This document shows, one piece after another, positions 39,201 to 43,320 of a DNA stretch of 64,000 nucleotides; position 1 is the stretch's first letter; each line of letters begins with the position of its first letter. A program made the translations under genes and the position numbers. The notes beneath the pieces were generated by a model, which ran no database searches, was not told the origin of the DNA, and worked only from the letters and a program-made list of their open reading frames with translations. Location: the NCBI GenBank assembly GCA_030770545.1, contig CM061105.1:2401001-2465000 (forward strand). The letters are read 5' to 3'. This DNA comes from Macropodus opercularis (lineage: Eukaryota > Chordata > Actinopteri > Anabantiformes > Osphronemidae).

Positions 39201-41380
39201 TGAACAGGATGTGATATCATCTTACATTGAAATTAACTTGGTGAGTCATGAGTTAACTGAAAAATAATGACAAACTGGGTGAGAACACTGTGCAGCCATT
39301 AACTCATTGTACTCTACTGCCCTAAATCTCAAAGCACTCTCGAGACACAACTGTACACAGGTGCAATTCCAATAAATTCAGTACATCTTAGCATCAATGA
39401 ATGTAAGACAATCAATTCTGCATGTACTAAGTTATATAATTGTATATTATTATGATTATTCAATCCCATGCGTATGTTCTTTAATTATGCATATCTAATG
39501 AAGAATGCAATACAATGATAGTTTTAAAGCCAAATCAAGCAAAGCCTAAGTGACCATTGTGTGCACGGAGAAAGTAGGGCTGCAGTAGGAATGTTTTTCT
39601 CCTCTGAACATCTCTAGCCCTGAACACAGATATAAAAATACACCCCTTTCAGAGGACCATGTTGCCTAGCAGCCAGTTAGTGGGTAGGATGGTGTGTGTG
39701 AAATAGAAAATGTAGACAGCAACATAGAGCAGCTTCGTCAGGAAGAGAAAGGAGAAACAAGTAGTTTATTATGACTCTGAATGTTTCCTAGTGATAATGG
39801 GAATGGCTAATGCAGCCTTATCACATAATATTTTAATTATTTATTAATTACTCATCCAGAATTGAGTGTGTTCAAAGCCTATGGCTAGGTGGTGGAACCT
39901 TGATGCCCATCATGGTGCATAATTTTATCATCGAGAAATGTGATTATTTGTGTCATAGAGTAGCACATAGAGACATATTTCTGTCATCGTGTTTTGTGGC
40001 GATATACGATGTAAGTCTTAACGTGCTATGGATATACAGTACTCTATGACAAAAATCAACAGTCCTTTTGTTGTCTTTGTCTTTTTTGCAAATATACCAT
40101 GAACGTCTAACACATTTATTAGTTTGTAAAGTCATTCAACTCAGGAGTTTAATTTAAAGCGCGATTTTGCATTTTGATTTGGCAGCACTAGGTTACAACT
40201 GTGTCACAATTTCTAAAACCAATAAGCACCTAAAGCCACTCCGTAATTTAAACCCTGGAGTAATGTGTTTCTTTTTAGATGAATCTTTCCATCGTTACAC
40301 AGGCTAGAAGATCCTGTGATCATTAATTGGTATTGCTACCAGATCTTCAGTCAGGAAGTCAGACTGGACAGGACTGTCCCTGGCTGCCTGCATCACCAGG
40401 TGGAGGATTGCCCTGATTGAAAAGCCCTGTTGTCACTGAGTACACACGTCTAAAACAACTGGCCTGATAGGAATTTTCTACTGCATGGTCTGAATTGGTC
40501 CTTTTTTTCTTTTCGGTCTGTATAGCACCTGTTTCTCTGTTGATAACTCATAAAGTCATACTCAAACTATAAAGAAGTATTACTAGCACAACCAGAGCCA
40601 TCTCGACATCTAAACTCAAAACTCCTGATCCTCCTAACTGCTGTGAAATCTACCTACAAAAGTACTATATCTGCAGTAAGGAAAAATTCTAAATGCTTTA
40701 CAATGTGAAGTGAGGTAATACTGCACATGATGTGCTAAAAATCCTTCTTTGTGCACATTAGCCTGCTACTAAGTAGTATTGTGGAACACAGCAATCTGAA
40801 TAAATGCTGGACATTAATTTCCTATTATAACATTTGAATGGATATGTTGAAATTGAGCTGTGTGCTGTGAGATAACTGTTATAAGGGAAGAATAGTATGA
40901 GTATTTGCATTATTGCCCACAAATATTTCACAGAAATATTTTTATATTCTGTGTAAACTACAGTGTCACTGGCTACAAAAACAGGAATGAGGCAAATAGA
41001 GATTTTCAGTATGACTGTTTGGGTCTATTGATGCTAATATTACAGACATTCTGGTTCATTTTTATGTGGCACCTCAAAAGCAAACAGCATCTCTGGCAAT
41101 GATTATCCACACTGATAACCTACAATAATATGCATTATGATCCTAATATCAGTGAGCTATCTCAGTTGCTTGAGTCCCACATTGAAGGCCACAGGCATAT
41201 GTGTCATCCTCTGTACTGTCCTTAAACCACAGGGACCAACAACACACCCAATTGAATGAGAGCACTGACACAAAAGCAGTCTATCCGTACATGTAACAAT
41301 ATCAGTGAGCATGTAAGAAGCTGAGCACCCAGTCAAACCAACATATACCTCAGTAGGACAAGAGCAATATAATTCAACAG

Positions 41381-41429
<49 letters not shown>

Positions 41430-41520
41430 CCACCTCTACAAAATAAAAGCAGGGCAGAAGAGTGACGCTGTCCTTGGTCTCCTTCCCGCCTTTAAGACGC
41501 TCCTTGGCACGAGACATCAT
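2628..41520 (-). CDS. plppr4: Phospholipid phosphatase-related protein 4-like, exons 1-7 (3' end outside window)
   Basis: Seven exons on the minus strand join into 321 open codons with GT/AG junctions and consistent phases: 41520-41434, 32230-32045, 24712-24583, 24419-24224, 13750-13693, 13570-13397, 2760-2628. The product is a multi-pass membrane protein of the PLPPR/plasticity-related family, relatives of lipid phosphate phosphatases that act at the neuronal plasma membrane. Diagnostic segments are KDSVTLLPCFYFVE (exon 1), ASSVISLYFLELTD (exon 2), INAAGCNFNS (exon 3), VCKPN and EDICSG (exon 4), FPSQHATLAAFAAVY (exon 5), and LTRIIQFRNHPVDVYCG (exons 6). As is usual in this family, the phosphatase motifs are degenerate: SQH stands where active enzymes have SGH, and TR-x5-H-x3-D replaces SR-x5-H-x3-D. 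It is therefore probably not a classical lipid phosphatase. Exon 1 and the YAVGNF segment fit PLPPR4 better than PLPPR1, 3 or 5, from memory of the family. The cytoplasmic tail is not in the window. The fish a/b paralogue cannot be decided. Confidence 0.88.
2761..3859. other. intron 6 sequence without recognised elements
   Basis: AT-rich with short open frames only. I see no repeat, domain or RNA gene. The acceptor tract of exon 7 lies at 2761-2790. Confidence 0.5.
3860..4230 (+). repeat. possible LTR-like fragment
   Basis: The composition and ending resemble fish gypsy LTRs: a pyrimidine-rich body, TTATTAAATGCACTG, then CTGTCCTGGTCATGCG and GTCACAG. No TG...CA ends or target duplication could be fixed. 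It lies just upstream of a gypsy pol relic and could be its eroded 5' part. Confidence 0.3.
5078..5924. mobile_element. solo LTR (847 bp) with target duplication GCAGG
   Basis: The element starts TGTCAGGCTG and ends AACCCTGACA, a 7-bp terminal inversion (TGTCAGG/CCTGACA) of the TG...CA type. It is flanked by the direct repeat GCAGG at 5073-5077 and 5925-5929. AATAAA at 5840-5845 fits a polyadenylation signal if the LTR reads on the plus strand. It interrupts the RT of gypsy relic 1 directly after the catalytic LDDI region, and the gypsy reading resumes just after it. Confidence 0.9.
6236..6954 (+). mobile_element. fragment of a retroelement: LTR end plus tRNA-Ser primer site
   Basis: This block separates the RT and integrase parts of gypsy relic 1. 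At 6383-6400, TGGCGTCACGAACAGGAT has the form of a primer binding site and is complementary to the 3' end of a vertebrate tRNA-Ser as I recall it (ending ATCCTGTTCGTGACG plus CCA). The sequence before it would be LTR U5 and the A-rich sequence after it leader. No gag or pol reading follows. Boundaries are approximate. Confidence 0.5.
7740..9092 (+). mobile_element. decayed Ty3/gypsy element 2 (protease, RT and RNase H remnants)
   Basis: This is a second gypsy, distinct in sequence from relic 1. The frame 7817-8266 contains a retropepsin-like segment VHVLMHSGADTNSISASLV; the catalytic aspartate position reads H. Around 8370-8510, an RT piece reads FNTMIDHFEYLVIPFGLTNA and then a shifted LDDILI region. 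The frame 8571-9092 is RNase H: MDALDCGVGAVLSQ, FFSKKLSASEKNHDVGNREL and FTVLTDHKNLEYLR. Most of the RT N-terminus and everything after RNase H is missing. It is inactive. Confidence 0.85.
9470..10515. mobile_element. outer solo LTR, target duplication CCCAA, itself interrupted
   Basis: It starts TGTTAGAGG and ends GACCCAACA, flanked by CCCAA at 9465-9469 and 10516-10520. Its own sequence is 9470-9869 plus 10500-10515 (about 416 bp); the rest is a second LTR nested near its 3' end. AATAAAAAGAGCTG at about 9724 resembles a polyadenylation region on the plus strand. No internal retroelement sequence is present. Confidence 0.8.
9870..10495 (+). mobile_element. inner solo gypsy LTR (626 bp), same family as the element at 60179
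   Basis: It starts TGTGACAGGGTG and ends GGGGCGTAACA, flanked by TTGG at 9866-9869 and 10496-10499. It matches the 5' LTR at 60179-60820 along its whole length, differing by small changes (for example a short stretch near 60515 absent here). Like that LTR, it carries the same roughly 70-bp segment twice (about 10012-10081 and 10415-10485). Confidence 0.9.
10581..10899. other. unassigned intronic sequence
   Basis: A possible old repeat reads around 10640-10750, with no domain I can name. It ends in the TTTGC copy (10895-10899) that flanks the next insertion. Confidence 0.4.
10900..13147. mobile_element. LTR-bounded element without gag or pol, target duplication TTTGC
   Basis: It starts TGTCACGGTCC and ends CGATCCATGACA, flanked by TTTGC at 10895-10899 and 13148-13152. 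The first roughly 100 bp (10900-10990) recur at 12669-12790 (ACGGTCCGCAATCTGACTTC, TAATCACTGATCGCTTTCACCTG), suggesting two terminal repeats, the left one mostly deleted. AATAAA near 13056 suits an LTR on the plus strand. Between them lie a 349-codon frame (10943-11992) rich in Pro, Ser, Thr and Ala with imperfect PGE-type repeats at its end, and then a 41-bp minisatellite. I see no gag, protease, RT or integrase, so it is probably a non-autonomous LTR element. The 349-codon frame starts inside the repeat and is not supported as a gene. Confidence 0.6.
12280..12671 (+). repeat. 41-bp minisatellite, 9 full copies plus a partial one
   Basis: Units begin at 12280, 12321, 12362, 12403, 12444, 12485, 12526, 12567 and 12608, with a partial unit at 12649. 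Each contains CGTGCGGCCTGGAGGGCCC. Differences are mostly single C/T and C/G changes. Three diverged units precede it (about 12170-12279). Because 41 is not a multiple of 3 and the unit has no stops, long frames stay open on both strands; these are a by-product of the repeat. Confidence 0.95.
13397..13570 (-). CDS. plppr4: plppr4 exon 6
   Basis: 58 codons in phase 0 at both ends, acceptor CAG at 13573-13571 and donor GTAAAAG from 13396. It starts MYFNTVLTDSAKLLKPLL and includes a hydrophobic segment, then LTRIIQFRNHPVDVYCG, the degenerate third phosphatase motif (Thr in place of Ser; Arg, His and Asp kept), and ends in another hydrophobic segment. Confidence 0.93.
13693..13750 (-). CDS. plppr4: plppr4 exon 5
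   Basis: 58 nt; completes an Arg codon with exon 4 and then reads KSFPSQHATLAAFAAVYIS. The acceptor is TTACAG and the donor GTAAGT. It holds the degenerate second phosphatase motif, SQH instead of SGH. Intron 5, between this and exon 6, is only 122 bp. Confidence 0.95.
13751..14257. other. intron 4 sequence
   Basis: AT-rich, short open frames only; nothing recognised before the LINE that begins near 14258. Confidence 0.5.
14258..16530 (+). mobile_element. Rex1/CR1-like LINE, truncated in RT and carrying a solo LTR
   Basis: The 5' region begins AGATGGCGCCGTGAG, comparable with AGATGGTGGCGC at the start of the minus-strand copy ending near 21910. After the LTR insertion the pol reading resumes with broken endonuclease sequence and then longer frames: 15531-15764, 15754-16077 (PEVKALLYEKKRVYLSG) and 16158-16529 (KARKATGPDNISSRLLKECV, PLPKISHPRELNHYRPVAFT), the start of the reverse transcriptase. 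The copy stops before the catalytic region. Frame breaks are numerous. Confidence 0.8.
14564..15161 (+). mobile_element. solo retroviral LTR (598 bp), target duplication ATAC
   Basis: Homologous to the LTRs of the provirus at 52064-58245: it shares AAAGCTTAGATAG, AGAACAAGCCGAAT, TATAAAAGTGTGGGTC and the ending GAGAGCAGCTCAACA. It is flanked by ATAC at 14560-14563 and 15162-15165, a 4-bp duplication like that of the provirus. It has clearly diverged from those LTRs, so it is an older insertion. The LINE reading continues on its far side. Confidence 0.9.
16531..17859. other. intron 4 sequence without recognised elements
   Basis: Contains a short A-tract (about 16839), an AAAT microsatellite near 17175 and TGGATGGA near 17270. 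I see no coding or repeat homology. Confidence 0.45.
17860..17945 (-). mobile_element. tRNA-like SINE head, minus strand
   Basis: The minus strand reads TTTAACTCAGTGGTTATG followed about 30 bp later by GGGTTCACATCCC, resembling pol III A and B boxes. A degraded similar piece occurs near 18258-18300. It is too imperfect to be a tRNA gene. Confidence 0.4.
18048..18222. repeat. microsatellites: ATT-type tract and (TA)n
   Basis: 18048-18108 is a mix of TTA/ATA and TTG triplet repeats; 18171-18220 is about 25 TA units. Both are self-complementary AT tracts within intron 4. Confidence 0.95.
18500..18800 (-). pseudogene. probable DNA-transposon relic, minus strand
   Basis: The minus strand reads LLKKHILQKNSWMVHSTTG then KIFCGQVRPNLRCLES, reminiscent of degraded Tc1/mariner-type coding sequence. 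No catalytic residue is visible, and I could not place it firmly. Confidence 0.3.
18801..19845. other. intron 4 sequence, partly LTR-like
   Basis: No protein homology. The part 19330-19790 is pyrimidine-rich with TCTATTTATACC near 19652 and resembles an old LTR, but no ends or duplications could be set. Confidence 0.35.
19846..21910 (-). mobile_element. Rex1/CR1-like LINE, minus strand (endonuclease and RT, broken)
   Basis: On the minus strand, from 21910 downwards: a start-like AGATGGTGGCGC; endonuclease N-terminus (21754-21275: SLFLANAWSLVGKMDELRL, GGGLCVYINSWC); the linker; and reverse transcriptase (20747-20466: PRKATGPDDVSGRVLKDC, LNNYRPV; 20387-20016: SIGSPQGCALSPLLYTLYI and the catalytic region as KFADGGG in place of FADD; 20065-19850: WCKENNLLLNTTKTKELI). 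Shifts and the lost DD make it inactive. The two LINEs of this type in intron 4 lie in opposite orientations. Confidence 0.85.
21911..23756. other. intron 4 sequence without recognised elements
   Basis: AT-rich, short open frames on both strands; no repeat or domain identified. It ends in the ATGCCACCTCAA copy that flanks the SINE. Confidence 0.5.
23769..24151 (+). mobile_element. tRNA-derived SINE with 12-bp target duplication
   Basis: It starts GGGCGGCACGGTGGTGTGG; box A-like GTGGTTAGCGC and box B-like GGGTTTGATTCCC are followed by a conserved body (TGCATGTTCTCCCCGTG, CTGGCGATCTGTCCAGGG, GGGATAGGCTCCAGCACG) and an (ATGG)n tail. This is the widespread fish SINE type, possibly of the V-SINE group. 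The direct repeat ATGCCACCTCAA flanks it at 23757-23768 and 24152-24163. It lies 60 bp beyond the donor of plppr4 exon 4, inside intron 4. Confidence 0.93.
24224..24419 (-). CDS. plppr4: plppr4 exon 4
   Basis: 196 nt: acceptor TTTCATAG, then GT completing the Gly begun in exon 3, 64 codons, and AG left over for exon 5; donor GTAAGG. It contains VHIFGLCVTALITDILQLST (membrane segment) and an extracellular loop with VCKPN and EDICSG. The loop cysteines and a possible glycosylation site (NMST) fit an exposed loop. Confidence 0.93.
24583..24712 (-). CDS. plppr4: plppr4 exon 3
   Basis: 130 nt: acceptor TGTCTGTAG, 43 codons starting ILIGEAILYCYLSKK, then INAAGCNFNSYIRRAVRFI, and one base left over; donor GTGAGA. 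Intron 3, between exons 3 and 4, is 163 bp. Confidence 0.93.
24713..25640. other. intron 2 sequence
   Basis: No coding homology. The last part (25545-25640), containing GTAGAAACGTTTCACCACC, resembles a sequence often repeated in fish genomes, but I cannot assign it to an element. Confidence 0.4.
25655..26742 (+). mobile_element. L2 LINE copy A: 5' region and ORF1 with esterase domain
   Basis: It begins in a 5' untranslated region (ACTGATTGGCTGACTGACGG) shared with copy D. A start at 25918 gives a short Cys-containing frame (CSVCLMF, CNKCEIV) and a coiled-coil-like stretch ALEARLTDLESRLRTVEN, then a stop. After the stop, 26144-26560 encodes an SGNH-esterase-like domain: LIIGDSIVRNV (block I Ser) and IIHAGTND (block III). 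An esterase ORF1 protein is known for fish L2/CR1-group LINEs. The copy breaks off at about 26742, and ORF2 is absent. Confidence 0.85.
26770..26990 (+). pseudogene. Penelope-like element fragment, plus strand
   Basis: Around 26830-26960 the plus strand reads RWAYNKALEKDNRKPK and KNLVIPYMARVSQKLKRTFG, which resembles the linker between RT and the GIY-YIG domain of Penelope-like elements (pattern VIPYV-x-GVSE-x-LKRIF, from memory). It is short and lacks both catalytic domains. Confidence 0.6.
27004..27985 (-). mobile_element. Tc1-like transposon with a long transposase frame
   Basis: The end at 27004 (GGGCGTGCAAAATTATTCAG) matches the typical Tc1 terminus with GCAAAATTATTCAGCC. The minus strand has 264 open codons (27827-27033) covering part of the DNA-binding region and the whole catalytic domain: LWSDETKIERFG (first Asp), FVFQQDNDPKHKAK (second Asp) and SPDLNPIENLWKELK (Glu), with 34 residues between the second Asp and the Glu, i.e. 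DD34E. The N-terminal helix-turn-helix part (27965-27830, with GRPSKLSAHTRRRLIRDAAK) is in a shifted frame, so one indel near 27825 breaks the gene. The second terminal repeat was not found. Confidence 0.9.
27990..28745 (-). mobile_element. Penelope-like element, N-terminal part of RT, minus strand
   Basis: Minus-strand frames 28655-28446 (LSDRELSQSERDVLAKGLNF, PVVDFITATESAIRNN) and 28383-27997 (MDKGRCTVVLNAAHYHQKV, CIYRLPKIHKEGAPLRPI, NSVTYNIAKHLATIL) are characteristic of Penelope reverse transcriptases: DKG, then PKIHK and RPI. The catalytic DD and the endonuclease are missing. It is oriented opposite to the Penelope piece at 26770-26990, with the Tc1 between them. Confidence 0.85.
28978..30763 (+). 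mobile_element. L2 LINE copy B (decayed ORF2 and 3' end)
   Basis: It aligns by eye to the ORF2 of copies C and D from the RLTKSH region onward. Recognisable parts: LSDLSAAFDTIDHNI, FGVPQGSVLGPTLFSLYMS (29815-29880), a deletion that removes the YADD catalytic region, then LMAPYAPFRTLRSQSAGLL and the 3' untranslated region. It ends GCTATATAAATAAAATTGAC followed by TTGAATTGAA. Many stops; inactive. Confidence 0.85.
30764..31565. other. intron 2 sequence without recognised elements
   Basis: AT-rich; short open frames only; no homology seen. Confidence 0.45.
31568..31790 (-). mobile_element. SINE fragment, minus strand (3' part)
   Basis: It reads as the reverse complement of the body and end of the SINE type at 23769: CATCCATTATCTTATCC, CCCAACTATCACTGGGCAAG, CCTGGACAAGTAGCCAGC, ACAACCATTCACACATTAG, CACCAATTAACTACCC. 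The tRNA-like head is missing. Confidence 0.75.
32045..32230 (-). CDS. plppr4: plppr4 exon 2
   Basis: 62 codons in phase 0 at both ends; acceptor TTGCTGCAG, donor GTAAGT. It reads LPILASSVISLYFLELTDIF (first membrane segment) and then a loop with SGYSCNDRSLSLPYI and LLFSLAFAAP. The Asn in SCNDRS stands where I remember Tyr in the human protein. Confidence 0.94.
32231..32732. other. intron 1 sequence without recognised elements
   Basis: No repeat or domain identified next to the exon 2 acceptor. Confidence 0.45.
32733..32962. repeat. dispersed 220-bp repeat, copy 1
   Basis: Shares a continuous alignable sequence with 37883-38105: GTGAGTGGGTGGTGG at the start, GAATTGGATGTGTTTCA, TATAAAATAAA-GATTTTGTAC, TTGGACTATCTC-TGGAC and CAGTTTCCCCTACT at the end. 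Same orientation. The TATAAAATAAA block suggests the end of a retroelement, but the family is unknown to me. Confidence 0.75.
32963..33515. other. intron 1 sequence without recognised elements
   Basis: No homology identified; it precedes L2 copy C. Confidence 0.45.
33519..37331 (+). mobile_element. L2 LINE copy C (ORF1 esterase and ORF2, 5'-truncated)
   Basis: It starts inside ORF1 at the coiled-coil stretch (GTGGCAGCGCTGGAGGCG). 33625-34044 is the esterase domain with IIGDSIVRNV; the Asn-Asp pair of block III reads GTNY here instead of GTND. ORF2 follows in pieces: endonuclease 34478-34792 (FSLTETWLQQDEYVCLNE) and 34767-35678 (VVGDFNIHVDVDSN, LLSDHFLITFEF), then RT 35932-36639 (NYRPISNLPFISKVLEKTVA, GVPQGSVLGPILFSLYMS, catalytic FHCYADDTQLYL), and the C-terminal part 36968-37276. 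Small shifts separate the frames. The 3' untranslated region is cut off at a hAT-like end. Confidence 0.9.
37333..37450 (+). mobile_element. hAT transposon end
   Basis: CAGGGGTGTCAAACTC at 37334, followed by ACACAGTGGGCCAAAATT, GAAGTCGCGGGCCAACATTG, is the typical terminus of hAT-type non-autonomous elements. It adjoins L2 copy C exactly where that copy's 3' region stops. The matching opposite end was not found. Confidence 0.65.
37451..37882. other. sequence between hAT end and repeat copy 2
   Basis: Could be the interior of the hAT-like element; I see no transposase reading. Confidence 0.35.
37883..38105. repeat. dispersed 220-bp repeat, copy 2
   Basis: Aligns with 32733-32962 in the same orientation (see that entry). 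The two copies lie about 560 and 550 bp outside the two ends of L2 copy C. Confidence 0.75.
38106..41380. other. intron 1 sequence without recognised elements
   Basis: The longest stretch in the window free of recognisable mobile elements. Open frames are all short. No exon-like reading related to the host gene and no RNA gene were seen. Confidence 0.5.
41381..41429. repeat. (TAGA)n microsatellite, about 12 units
   Basis: An uninterrupted TAGA/GATA tract. On the gene's strand (CTAT repeats) it begins within about 5 bp of the exon 1 donor site. Confidence 0.97.
41434..41520 (-). CDS. plppr4: plppr4 exon 1 (coding part)
   Basis: 29 codons from ATG at 41520: MMSRAKERLKGGKETKDSV then TLLPCFYFVE, ending GTAGAG before GTGGAT. 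Joined to exon 2 it gives FYFVE-LPILASS, as in PLPPR4. The frame stays open upstream to another ATG at 41607, so an N-terminal extension of 29 residues is possible; I prefer 41520 because it matches the family start. Confidence 0.9.
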
Positions 41521-42833
41521 GAGCGGGCTGTGGTCTCTCCCGTTGCTGGGAGACAGGAAACTGTATTTGATTCCCGTCGTAATTTTGGCGAAATCCGTAG
41601 CGAACACGGTTGTCTCAAGCTCCTAACAGCGAATCATCGCCCAGTGGTGCGCGCTTTGAGTCTCCGTTGTCACACCTTCAATATGGTTTTGAAAAATATG
41701 CCGACGCATACTGGGACAGACTAACGTGATGTCCGCTAAATGTTCGAATGTTCGTCATTCGTGTTAAAGGCTGAACGAAAATTCATTCTGTAAACGCTGT
41801 GAGACAGAGAGAAAAGAGTCTCTCCAACCATCCAAATACATCACTGTCTCTCAGCCATCCTCCTCCAGCTCCACTCTGCTGCAGCAGGTGACCACGGCTC
41901 GGTTTGCCAAAATGCACACCCACACACGTTCCTTTTTAGGATTTTCAAAATAAAACAACTACGCAAAAATATCCTATTTCTCACACTTTGTATTCAACTT
42001 GTAAATACACAGCAAGCAGTTGTTCACCTATTGGGCAGTTCAGCTTTATTTTGGTGGTAAACCCAAACACAGCAGGCGGCACACAGGGAGCACACAGGGA
42101 GAAAACTGAGTGAATGTAATGGATGCGGTCTCACTCTGCACATAGGCTACTGGGTGCTGCCGAGTAAGCTTCTATTCTGGAATAGGGGCCCGATTTACTC
42201 TGTTCCTCGACTTTCTATATTTAAAATAAATACATCAGCACAAGTTATTAGAAATTCAAACGTTTTACATTTTAATAAACTGTTTATTTTTAGATTCTAC
42301 TTATTTGATATCTACTTATCAGTGAGGGTGGGAAGATTGATGTGATTTTGAATGTAGTTTTGTTCTAGCATGCACAATCTAAATGAGCCATCTTGTATGC
42401 AGCTCAATCAAACATAATTACCCCACAAAGCAGTTAGTTTGTATTAGAAACAGACAGCTAACAATGGCACCAAGTTCCTAGATTTGAGCCATACACAACC
42501 CTACAGAAACCCCCAAGAAATCCCACCTGAGTAAGCTTTTTAACTGAAAAATTAATCAATAAATTGTAATTCAAATATGATATATATTATAATGTAAATT
42601 TTACAAAATAGTCACACACAAACTACTTCCTCCCTGTAGTTCATTTTACAGGAATATTGCTAAAACTGTTTGTTACTGTGGAAAATCGAAACCCAAATTG
42701 TTGGCATAGTATCTAGGCCAGCTTGTTTCTGTGTTAAATTGTAAACTCACTTGCAAATGGAGTCATACAAAAGACCAAAATCTTCTACTTGCACATTCTT
42801 GTATAAGATTTTGTTCTCACCCAGTTTGTCATT
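41521..42833. other. presumed 5' flank of plppr4 and intergenic sequence
   Basis: The first 200 bp are richer in CpG than the surroundings (ATTCCCGTCGTAATTTTGGCG, GTGCGCGC) and may hold the 5' untranslated region and promoter. No TATA box was convincing. Nothing was recognised beyond. Confidence 0.4.
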
Positions 42834-42930
42834 ATTTGACCAAGATCTCTCCTTTACATCATGTATTAACTCTAGAACTGCCTGCTATAATTTTAGGATT
42901 ATTGCTGAAATTAGGATATTCTCTCTATGA
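42834..42930 (+). mobile_element. L2 ORF2 relic, about 95 bp
   Basis: GACCAAGATCTCTCCTTTAC ... AGAACTGCCTGCTA ... TATTGCTGAAATTAGGA aligns with copy D at about 48988-49080. Confidence 0.7.
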
Positions 42931-42949
42931 ATTGAGGTGTTTAACTATG

Positions 42950-43320
42950 AGATACCTCAATTCAATTCAATTAAGTTTTATTTCTATAGCACCAATTCAC
43001 AACAGCAGTTATCTCAAGGCTCAAGCAAAGACCTAAACAAAGCTTTCACCTGTAGTCAATCAAGAAATTGCAATTTAAATATAAACTCAAAAATGTATGT
43101 TCATGTATAATAATATTATATATAATATAATTTCTTAACTTTAATTAAATTTTGATAGCAACAGTGGAGAGGAAAAACTCGATAAAGGAAGAAACCTCCA
43201 GCACACCCAGACTCAATGTGGGCAGCCATTTGCCTTGACTGGTTGGGGTGAGGGGTGAATCAGCAGCATCGTCAACAAGACAATCTACCTAAATATGAGT
43301 AAGATTAAGATGGCTGCTCT
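42950..43320 (-). mobile_element. L2 3' end, minus strand
   Basis: Reverse complement of the L2 3' end: AATTCAATTCAATT tail, TTTATTTCTATAGCACCAAT, GTTATCTCAAGGC, then after an AT-rich stretch AAGAAACCTCCAGCA and CAGCCATTTGCCTTGACTGG, corresponding to 49910-50176 in copy D. Confidence 0.8.

Noticed and set aside
38106..41380. Possible extra plppr4 exon in intron 1
   Set aside because: Exon 1 joins exon 2 in frame with the family sequence and no reading in between matches the family.
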